Origin: Sulfuricurvum sp. | GTDB taxonomy: Bacteria; Campylobacterota; Campylobacteria; Campylobacterales; Sulfurimonadaceae | Length of the DNA stretch: 6,305 bases | Direction: 5' to 3' | Assembly (NCBI GenBank): GCA_022729835.1 | Contig: DZBC01000127.1 | Span: 1-6,305, forward strand | In this document: positions 1 to 4,938 of the stretch, one piece after another | Layout: each line of letters starts with the position of its first letter | Position numbering within the stretch: the stretch's first letter is position 1 | The notes under the pieces: generated by a model | What the model was told of the DNA's origin: nothing | Seen by the model: only the letters and a program-made list of their open reading frames with translations | The model's database searches: none | Program-made: the position numbers and the translations under genes

Positions 1-1
1 A

Positions 2-568
2 GAGACGGGCAACCACGTCAAGCGCGTTGCGGAGTACTCCAAATTACTCGCGCTCTACTATGGCCTGAGTATGGATGAAGCGGAGCTGCTGAAGCAGGCC
101 TCTCCCATGCACGACATCGGCAAGGTCGCTATTCCCGATGCCATTCTCAACAAGCCCGGCAGATTTACCGATGAAGAGTTCGAGCACATGAAAAAACATG
201 CGCAGCTAGGCTTTGAGATGCTCAAAGGATCGAATCGTCCTCTGCTGAGAGCCGCAGCGATCGTGGCGCATGAGCACCATGAAAAATATGACGGAAGCGG
301 CTATCCGCGCGGGCTCAAAGGGGAACAGATACATATCTACGGACGGATCACCGCCCTAGCAGATGTCTTTGACGCGCTTGGAAGCGACCGCGTCTATAAA
401 AAAGCGTGGGACAACGAGCGCATCTTTGCACTGTTTAAAGAGGAGCGGGGTAAACACTTCGATCCGCGTCTGATCGATCTCTTTTTCGAGCATCTGGATG
501 CTTTTTTGGCGATCAAAGAGGAGTTTAGGGATATTTACGGGAGTGAGGATGCATCAGCGTGCGCTTAA
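2..568 (+). CDS. HD-GYP domain cyclic-di-GMP phosphodiesterase, C-terminal part
   Basis: The gene is cut by the left edge; 188 residues remain, reading in frame from base 2 with no start codon needed. This is almost a complete HD-GYP domain, the phosphodiesterase module that hydrolyses cyclic di-GMP in the cytoplasm with a di- or tri-metal centre. Visible landmarks in order are an E-T-G-N-H start of the domain (residues 1-5), the HD-I-G-K motif (residues 37-41), a K-K-H metal-ligand histidine (about residue 66), and the H-H-E-K-Y-D-G-S-G-Y-P signature (about residues 92-102). All are intact, so the domain should be active. The L-A-D-V-F-D-A-L stretch and a following Y-K-K-A-W are also standard for the family. 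Any N-terminal sensory or receiver domain is outside the window, so the input signal is unknown. It is convergent with, and overlaps by 15 nt, the histidine kinase gene. Nothing links it functionally to the efflux genes. Confidence 0.93.
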   Translation, partial: ETGNHVKRVAEYSKLLALYYGLSMDEAELLKQASPMHDIGKVAIPDAILNKPGRFTDEEFEHMKKHAQLGFEMLKGSNRPLLRAAAIVAHEHHEKYDGSGYPRGLKGEQIHIYGRITALADVFDALGSDRVYKKAWDNERIFALFKEERGKHFDPRLIDLFFEHLDAFLAIKEEFRDIYGSEDASACA

Positions 569-1609
569 GGACTTTAAATCGAGGCTAAAAGTGCTGCCCT
601 CACCCACCGTGCTTTGCAGCGTAATCGCAACGCCCAGTGCGTCGCAGAGCTTTTTGACGATATGCAGCCCGATACCACGGCCTTGGGGGTGTTCGCTATA
701 GAAGCGCTCAAAGACCTTATGCGGCTCTTTGATACCGCTGCCGGTGTCGCTTACATGTAAGCCATAATGCGCGGCATCGAGGCGTACATGCACGCTGCCC
801 TCTGGGCGGTTGTATTTGGCGGCGTTGGTGAGTAGGTTGTCGATGATGCGGGCGATGAGGGCTGGATCGCTTTGCAGACTTAGGGTGTCACCCTCAAGCG
901 TAAAGCGGATATGCGCATAGAGCTTTTCAATGAGTGTCAGGCGCTCTTGCACCAGCGCTTTAAGATCGATCGGCGTGCGGCTTGGCGGCGCCGCATCGAG
1001 GTAGGTGCGCATATTCTCTTGCAGATCGACGATGGCCGCGATGGCCGACTCATTGCGTCTGTGCTTGGGGTTGTGCGGCTCTTTTTGCGTTAGCAGCGCC
1101 ACATTGAGCCGCAAAACGCTCAGCGGCGTGTTGATGTCGTGGATAATGTCGCGTACAAATTCACGTGTCAGCAGCAAGGCGCGGCGCAGTGGCGAGAGGG
1201 CGTAGAGCGAAAAAAGCGCGCTCAGCAGCGCAAGCAGCACCGTTACGCCCAAAAAAGCCGCAATAGCCTCTTGCGCTATGGCGTCGGAGTCGCGCTGTAG
1301 AGCACTTTGCGCATAGGTGAGCTGGAGCATAAAGCGATCACTCGCGCTGATGGGATAAAAGCCATGCAGGCCACTGGCGTTGTGCTCGATCAGGTAAAAA
1401 CGCGCGGCATCGGAGGGGATGAAGGCAAGCTCAAAGGCGTCGCACTGAAGATCAAAGCTGCATTGACGCATCTGCGACTGCACCTGCTCCTCTAAGTGAT
1501 GGTGCATTTTGGCGTAGTAGCCGTAAAAAAGCAGTGCGGCCAGAGTGCTCATGGAGCCAAAAAAGAGCGCGAAGCTTTTAAGCAGTGACTCACGAATGTC
1601 GCGGTTCAA
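554..1609 (-). CDS. Two-component sensor histidine kinase, membrane-bound, HAMP-less
   Basis: 351 residues. Membrane segments lie at about 13-33 and 115-138 and enclose a short periplasmic sensor loop of about 80 residues. The H-box (D-I-I-H-D-I-N-T-P) has its phosphoacceptor at His157, followed by an N-box with Asn262, a G1 box D-T-G-S-G-I (288-293), an F-box F-E-R-F-Y (300-304) and a G2 box G-R-G-I-G-L (310-315). All catalytic boxes are present, so it should autophosphorylate and pass phosphate to the adjacent regulator. Only about 18 residues separate the second membrane segment from His157, so there is no HAMP domain. The start is TTG at 1609. An in-frame TAG lies 12 nt upstream, no ATG occurs before residue 20 (inside the first membrane segment), and TAGGG sits 7 nt upstream as ribosome site. 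It overlaps the regulator gene by 20 nt, implying translational coupling. The loop holds M35, H36-H38, M47, C50 and C56, possible metal ligands; the signal sensed is inferred, not shown. Confidence 0.93.
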   Translation of the reverse strand: MNRDIRESLLKSFALFFGSMSTLAALLFYGYYAKMHHHLEEQVQSQMRQCSFDLQCDAFELAFIPSDAARFYLIEHNASGLHGFYPISASDRFMLQLTYAQSALQRDSDAIAQEAIAAFLGVTVLLALLSALFSLYALSPLRRALLLTREFVRDIIHDINTPLSVLRLNVALLTQKEPHNPKHRRNESAIAAIVDLQENMRTYLDAAPPSRTPIDLKALVQERLTLIEKLYAHIRFTLEGDTLSLQSDPALIARIIDNLLTNAAKYNRPEGSVHVRLDAAHYGLHVSDTGSGIKEPHKVFERFYSEHPQGRGIGLHIVKKLCDALGVAITLQSTVGEGSTFSLDLKSLSAR

Positions 1610-2231
1610 GTCGGTACCCTACGGAGCGGATATTGGTGATCTGCAGACCCGTGGCGTGACGCAGTTTGTTGATGGCGACGCGCAGCGCGGTGGGGGAGGG
1701 GTGATCCAGCGCTTCGAGCAGCTCTTCGTTGTCGATCAAGACGCCGATGCGGCTCATAAAGAGGCCAAAGAGCCGCAACTGCACCTCTCCGAGCGCGATC
1801 ACCGATCCTGATTGGTAGGCGCTATGGGTGCGTGCGTCGTAGCCCAGATCGCCCCAGACGTGAAGTGGTTGCGTTGCGCCGATTTTGGCTTCGATGCGCA
1901 GCAGCAGCTCCTCTGGAAAAAAAGGCTTTTTGATATAGTCAAACGCCCCCGCGCGAAACCCGTGCGAGAGGCTTGATAGATCAACCTGAGCGCTGATAAA
2001 AAGCGCTGGGGTGAGGTCGCGGGCGTCGCGCAAGGCTTCAAGCAGCTCAAAGCCATCCATCAGTGGCACATTCACGTCAAAGACATACAGATCAAAGCGG
2101 TGCTCATACGCCGCTTCGGCAGCAGCAGCCCCGTCATAGACGCACGTAACGCCATAGCCCTCATCTTCGAGCATATCGCGAAGGGTGTGGGCGAGGGGAA
2201 GGTCGTCTTCGAGTAATAAGATGCGTTTCAT
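1590..2231 (-). CDS. OmpR-family two-component response regulator
   Basis: 213 residues from the ATG at 2231. The receiver domain (about 1-118) has the acidic pocket E8-D9-D10, phosphoacceptor Asp52 in F-D-V-N-V-P, switch residues Ser80 and Tyr99, and the conserved Lys102 before Pro103. The C-terminal winged-helix DNA-binding domain (about 130-213) ends with the typical I-R-S-V-G-Y-R-L wing. The cytoplasmic protein should be phosphorylated by the overlapping downstream kinase and bind DNA as a dimer. In-frame ATG (2237) and GTG (2249) codons lie upstream, but they fall in or beside the -10 box and the inverted repeat. The family's normal N-terminus (M-K-R-I-L-L-L-E-D-D) begins at 2231, so that start is preferred. 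No Shine-Dalgarno is visible before it. The divergent arrangement with the efflux operon suggests that operon is its target, as CusR controls cusCFBA and CzcR controls czc genes; this is inferred from context. Confidence 0.94.
   Translation of the reverse strand: MKRILLLEDDLPLAHTLRDMLEDEGYGVTCVYDGAAAAEAAYEHRFDLYVFDVNVPLMDGFELLEALRDARDLTPALFISAQVDLSSLSHGFRAGAFDYIKKPFFPEELLLRIEAKIGATQPLHVWGDLGYDARTHSAYQSGSVIALGEVQLRLFGLFMSRIGVLIDNEELLEALDHPSPTALRVAINKLRHATGLQITNIRSVGYRLEPRHS
1617..1621 (-). promoter_or_regulatory. Ribosome binding site deciding the TTG start of the kinase
   Basis: TAGGG on the minus strand lies 7 nt before the TTG at 1609, inside the end of the regulator gene. Its first three bases are the in-frame stop that excludes any earlier kinase start. 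Confidence 0.55.
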
Positions 2232-2239
2232 AAGCATGG

Positions 2240-2245
2240 ATTGTA
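2240..2245 (-). promoter_or_regulatory. Putative -10 box for the regulator-kinase operon
   Basis: Minus-strand TACAAT matches the sigma70 consensus at 5 of 6 positions. Transcription would begin about 7 nt on, near 2233, almost at the ATG at 2231. No -35 hexamer is seen at 16-18 nt spacing. The inverted repeat abuts it on the upstream side. Confidence 0.45.
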
Positions 2246-2267
2246 GCACAGATTGTTTAGCTGTGCT
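2245..2267. promoter_or_regulatory. Inverted repeat, candidate operator for the response regulator
   Basis: Perfect 7-bp arms AGCACAG and CTGTGCT are separated by 9 nt. The element lies between the two divergent -10 boxes. It touches the regulator's -10 box, where bound protein would block or tune transcription. It covers about -49 to -27 of the efflux promoter, the usual place for an activator that replaces a missing -35. A looser direct repeat is also present (ATTGT at 2240 and again at 2252), which is relevant because OmpR-type regulators often bind direct repeats. Operator function is inferred. Confidence 0.45.
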
Positions 2268-2281
2268 TCAGAGCCAATCGG

Positions 2282-2287
2282 TACAAT
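2282..2287 (+). promoter_or_regulatory. Putative -10 box for the efflux operon
   Basis: TACAAT lies 22 nt before the ATG of the first operon gene, predicting a start of transcription near 2294 and a leader of about 15 nt that contains the ribosome site. No TTGACA-like -35 is found at 16-18 nt spacing, which fits an activator-dependent promoter. Confidence 0.5.
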
Positions 2288-2298
2288 GCGGCACTTTT

Positions 2299-2305
2299 GG
2301 GGAGG
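2299..2305 (+). promoter_or_regulatory. Ribosome binding site of the small His-rich protein
   Basis: GGGGAGG lies 4 nt before the ATG at 2310. This is the strongest Shine-Dalgarno in the window and the main reason to accept the short reading frame that follows, and to prefer 2310 over upstream in-frame codons (TTG 2253, ATG 2286) that lie before or inside the promoter. Confidence 0.7.
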
Positions 2306-2309
2306 TGTC

Positions 2310-2597
2310 ATGAAGCGGTTGGCGTGGGTTTTGCTTTTTCTAGCAGTCGGCGTATTGATGCTGCATGATCACATTGCCCGTTTAGAGGCCTCCAGCATTC
2401 CGGTACTCCAAGCCAATGCGCATGTCCCCTCAGTCGCGGCTCTTGGCAGCGTCCATGAGCTGCTACATGCCTATCTTCTGCCACAAGCTCAGGAGTGGCG
2501 TATGGCACCGATAGCGCTTCTATCTCATCCGCTCGATCACATCAACCTCTTTAACTCTCTAAGCACTGCTCCACCCCTGCACCCTCCCGCCTTTTAG
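2310..2597 (+). CDS. Small exported or membrane-anchored histidine-rich protein, function unknown
   Basis: 95 residues; I do not recognise a family. Residues 1-3 are M-K-R, followed by a hydrophobic stretch (about 4-18) that would act as a signal peptide or N-terminal anchor, placing the rest in the periplasm. No clear signal peptidase site or lipobox is visible. The mature part has eight histidines in 95 residues, several in pairs: H19-D-H21, H49-E-L-L-H53 and H73-P-L-D-H77. The i/i+4 spacing of the last two suits metal ligation on one helix face, and the first of them matches the H-E-x-x-H pattern of zinc peptidases, although the protein is far too small for a typical one. It is the first gene after the efflux promoter, has a strong ribosome site, and precedes the outer membrane factor gene by 74 nt. 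Position and composition suggest an accessory metal-binding protein, analogous in place but not in sequence to CusF. It could also be a regulatory leader peptide. Confidence 0.65.
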   Translation: MKRLAWVLLFLAVGVLMLHDHIARLEASSIPVLQANAHVPSVAALGSVHELLHAYLLPQAQEWRMAPIALLSHPLDHINLFNSLSTAPPLHPPAF

Positions 2598-2627
2598 CCA
2601 TCTCTCGCTCTGTTTGCCTATTTTCAC

Positions 2628-2659
2628 GGGAATGTCGCCGTATGTGACTCCCTTATTTT
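2628..2659 (+). terminator. Weak hairpin with T-rich tail between small gene and outer membrane factor gene
   Basis: GGGA (2628-2631) plus GTC (2634-2636) can pair with GAC (2646-2648) plus TCCC (2649-2652), leaving a 2-nt bulge and a 9-nt loop, followed by TTATTTTA. The stem is short and imperfect. It could be a partial terminator or mRNA-processing site setting the ratio of the small protein to the pump, or chance. A competing ACGG/CCGT stem (2626-2641) uses overlapping bases. Confidence 0.22.
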
Positions 2660-2661
2660 AT

Positions 2662-2665
2662 GGAG
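2662..2665 (+). promoter_or_regulatory. Ribosome binding site of the outer membrane factor gene
   Basis: GGAG, followed by a six-A spacer, precedes the ATG at 2672. Because these bases overlap the upstream in-frame ATG at 2660, they argue that 2672 is the true start. Confidence 0.6.
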
Positions 2666-2671
2666 AAAAAA

Positions 2672-3871
2672 ATGATGATTCGATGGTTACCGCTTTTATG
2701 TGCGGGCATTCTCTGTGCGCAAGAAGCCACAGATGCGCGCACACTTTTATCGCTGTTTCGCTCCCACCACGCGATAGCAAAAAACTTTGAGCTGGAACAT
2801 GAGCGCCAAGAGGCGCTCAAATCCCTACAACGCGCAGGCGCCCCTTATGCCCTTTTTGGCTCGGTTGCGCAGGCGAAGCCCTACGTCGGTCCCGATGAGA
2901 CGGAGTATGCGGTTGGGATCAGCAAACGTTTTGTGTTGCCCCAAGAGCAATCGCGCATAGAACGCAGCAGCGATCTTGAAGCCAAAATCGCTTTGATGGG
3001 TGCGCAGCAGACGCTGATCGCTTACATGTACGATCTTTTATCACTCTATCATCAAAGCTGTTTGCAGCGCGAGAAGGTGACGCTTCTTGAGCAGTTGAAG
3101 CAACAAATGGAGGAGCTCAACCGCAAAAATGAACGCGCTTATGCTCTAGGAGAGGTCTCAAAAAAAGACCACTTCATGTGGCAGCTACAGCAGCGCAAGA
3201 CGACTTTGGAGTTTGAGCGCCAAGAGCGTGAGCGTCTCGCTCTTTTTCGCAAACTCCAAGGCTACTTCGCAGAGCACCTAAAAATCGCGGAACTCTCTTG
3301 TACCGATCTGTATCCGCTAGAGTTACCGCAAAAGTACGGCGTGCAGCAAGGGCAAGCGCTTCTGGAATACCGCATTGAGGCGCTTGAAGCGGAGCGCTCT
3401 AGGGCTTTAAGCGAAGTGGCCTTGGTACGTGAAGCGGAGTGGTCGCTGTCGTATGAAAAGGAGTCGGATGTCGAGCGCTACCGCGCGGGGGTGAACCTAC
3501 CGCTGGAGTTTACATCAGATGCCACCAGTCAACAAGCACAACTCCACCGCATCGAAACTTTGCAGCATGAACAGAAGCTTCAAACGCTCGAAGTACAGAT
3601 GCACAAAGCCCGACAAGCAGCCTACATCGCGCTTGATGAGGCGTACCGCCGCCATGAAACACTAGAGGGGCCGATGAGCCAAGAGGCGATTGAGCTGTTT
3701 GAGTTGACCCAGAGCGCCTATGGTTCGGGAGAAGCGAGCGCAGTAGAAGTGATCGCGACGCAACAGCAGGTGATCGATATTTTGATGCAGATCCACGCGA
3801 GCAAAGAGGCCTTTTATGAGGCCCTCTTTACCTATTATCGCCTGAGTATTACAGGCAAGGAGTTTGAATGA
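2672..3871 (+). CDS. TolC-family outer membrane efflux protein (CusC-like position)
   Basis: 399 residues from the ATG at 2672; an in-frame ATG at 2660 exists but its codons contain the Shine-Dalgarno. The N-terminus (M-M-I-R-W-L-P-L-L-C-A-G-I-L-C-A) is a signal peptide, probably cut after L-C-A before Q-E. No lipobox fits, so unlike E. coli CusC it is not an evident lipoprotein. The body shows the two long coiled-coil-rich halves of the outer membrane efflux family: about 25-210 and 225-395, rich in Glu, Gln, Arg and Leu. Near the C-terminus is the typical Y-G-S-G-E-A-S-A-V-E-V-I-A-T-Q-Q motif. The protein should trimerise into the outer membrane channel and periplasmic tunnel of the tripartite pump. 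It is somewhat shorter than many TolC homologues (about 420-470). The stop overlaps the adaptor start in an ATGA, indicating translational coupling. Family assignment is confident; the exported substrate is inferred from the pump. Confidence 0.9.
   Translation: MMIRWLPLLCAGILCAQEATDARTLLSLFRSHHAIAKNFELEHERQEALKSLQRAGAPYALFGSVAQAKPYVGPDETEYAVGISKRFVLPQEQSRIERSSDLEAKIALMGAQQTLIAYMYDLLSLYHQSCLQREKVTLLEQLKQQMEELNRKNERAYALGEVSKKDHFMWQLQQRKTTLEFERQERERLALFRKLQGYFAEHLKIAELSCTDLYPLELPQKYGVQQGQALLEYRIEALEAERSRALSEVALVREAEWSLSYEKESDVERYRAGVNLPLEFTSDATSQQAQLHRIETLQHEQKLQTLEVQMHKARQAAYIALDEAYRRHETLEGPMSQEAIELFELTQSAYGSGEASAVEVIATQQQVIDILMQIHASKEAFYEALFTYYRLSITGKEFE
3857..3862 (+). promoter_or_regulatory. 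Ribosome binding site of the adaptor gene
   Basis: AAGGAG lies 5 nt before the ATG at 3868, inside the last codons of the outer membrane factor gene. It is near consensus and supports this start. Confidence 0.7.
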
Positions 3872-4938
3872 AAACGTTAATAATGATGCTCTTTGTAGCT
3901 CTGGGGCTTTATGCCCAGCCACTTATACTGACGCAAGAGCAAGAGCGTAATGTAGGCGTCAAGACCGACACCGTGCAGACGCAATCCACTCTGTTTTTAG
4001 GTGAAATGATGGGCAGCGTGGAGGTCCCCGCTCGGCTTTTACACAGTGTGTCGATCCCTTTTGAGGTGAAGATTGTACGTCTGCTTGGGGAGCAGTATGG
4101 TGTCGTCAAAACGGGAGATCTGCTTGCCGAAGTGGTAGGCAGTGACTTTTTGAGCGTCCAACAGCAACTCATTGACCGCGCGATTGAGCGCGACCGAAGC
4201 GAGCGCGAACATGAACGCAAAAGCCAGCTCTGCCTTGAGGGGGTGATCGCCGCAAAGGAGTGCGTCTATTCAGAATCTGCGCGCCAAAGTGCCGAGGCAC
4301 AGTTTCAGAGTGCGCGAAGCATGTTGATGCTTTTTGGGGTGGATGAAGCGTTCGTGGCACAGGTGGTGCTAAGCAAAACCGTGCAAAGCCGCTTTGGCGT
4401 GCGCGCACCGGTGGAGGGTATCCTCTCTGAAATCCATGTAAGGCTAGGCCAAAGCGCAGAGGCGTCAAGCCCGCTCTTTACGATCATGCAAAAGGGTGCT
4501 TTGTGGCTTGTGGCACGCCTTGAGCGCACCGATGCGCAAACGTTACATGTAGGCGATGAAGTCTGGCTCGAACACGAGGGTGTATCACTGCATTCAAGCG
4601 TGCTCTCAATCGCTCCTTTTGTCGAATCAGCGACACAGACCGTCGAAGTACGCTTTGATTTGGGAGCGCAGAGTATCTTTCGCGCAGGGCTAAAGGCCCC
4701 CTTTCGCCTCAGTATCGCACGCTCAGTAGTGCGCATACCCAAAGCGTGGACGGTACTTTTAGGTACGCGTTTACTCCTTTTTGTACAGACCAATGAGGGC
4801 TATGTACCCCAAACACTCAAGGTGCTTGGTGAAGATGACGATGCCTATTACAGTGACGATCTGGGTCTCTCATCAAAGCGCGTCGTCACCAAGGGCGTTG
4901 CGGCACTTAAGGGGATGATGGGGATGAGTGATGATTGA
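3868..4938 (+). CDS. Efflux RND periplasmic adaptor (membrane fusion protein)
   Basis: 356 residues. The signal peptide (about 1-16) ends L-Y-A before Q-P; no lipobox is seen. A beta-barrel/lipoyl-like part follows, including V-K-I-V-R-L-L-G-E-Q-Y-G-V-V-K-T-G-D-L-L-A-E-V (67-89). Next is an alpha-hairpin rich in charged residues (about 92-155), then the second lipoyl half (R-A-P-V-E-G-I-L-S-E-I near 188) and C-terminal beta-barrel and membrane-proximal parts. It would bridge pump and outer membrane channel. It belongs to the CusB/CzcB-type adaptor family, though it is shorter than E. coli CusB (about 400) and lacks an added CusF-like domain. Possible metal ligands are M47-M48 and a Met-rich C-terminal tail, G-M-M-G-M-S-D-D. 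Two cysteines, C122 and C132, lie at the hairpin tip. The gene overlaps its upstream neighbour by 4 nt and the pump gene by 8 nt, so all three are probably co-translated. Confidence 0.9.
   Translation: MKTLIMMLFVALGLYAQPLILTQEQERNVGVKTDTVQTQSTLFLGEMMGSVEVPARLLHSVSIPFEVKIVRLLGEQYGVVKTGDLLAEVVGSDFLSVQQQLIDRAIERDRSEREHERKSQLCLEGVIAAKECVYSESARQSAEAQFQSARSMLMLFGVDEAFVAQVVLSKTVQSRFGVRAPVEGILSEIHVRLGQSAEASSPLFTIMQKGALWLVARLERTDAQTLHVGDEVWLEHEGVSLHSSVLSIAPFVESATQTVEVRFDLGAQSIFRAGLKAPFRLSIARSVVRIPKAWTVLLGTRLLLFVQTNEGYVPQTLKVLGEDDDAYYSDDLGLSSKRVVTKGVAALKGMMGMSDD
4911..4928 (+). repeat. Tandem 9-nt near-repeat at the adaptor/pump junction
   Basis: GGGGATGAT is followed directly by GGGGATGAG (8 of 9 identical). 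It encodes most of the adaptor's Met-rich tail. The second GGGG lies 7 nt before the pump ATG at 4931, the best available ribosome site for it. Confidence 0.5.

Noticed and set aside
1545..1811. Plus-strand open frame opposite the regulator/kinase junction
   Set aside because: Both genes on the minus strand have complete family motifs, and the opposing frame has none.
2253..2309. Longer version of the small His-rich protein starting at TTG 2253 or ATG 2286
   Set aside because: These codons lie upstream of or inside the TACAAT box, whereas ATG 2310 follows GGGGAGG and starts a normal M-K-R signal-like N-terminus.
2458..2475. H-E-L-L-H in the small protein read as a zinc metallopeptidase active site
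   Set aside because: A 95-residue exported protein lacks the size and the further ligand region of known zincins; metal binding alone is the more careful reading.
2660..2671. Four-residue longer start (ATG 2660) for the outer membrane factor
   Set aside because: Its codons contain the GGAG that serves ATG 2672, and the shorter form has a cleaner signal peptide.
2672..2720. Lipoprotein signal in the outer membrane factor, as in E. coli CusC
   Set aside because: Neither cysteine in the leader is preceded by a proper lipobox (G-I-L before one, P-L-L before the other).
4305..4793. Long minus-strand open frame (162 codons) opposite the adaptor gene
   Set aside because: It lies wholly antisense to a well-supported adaptor gene, its product is rich in Ser, Thr, Arg and Lys with no recognisable motif, and no ribosome site stands out.
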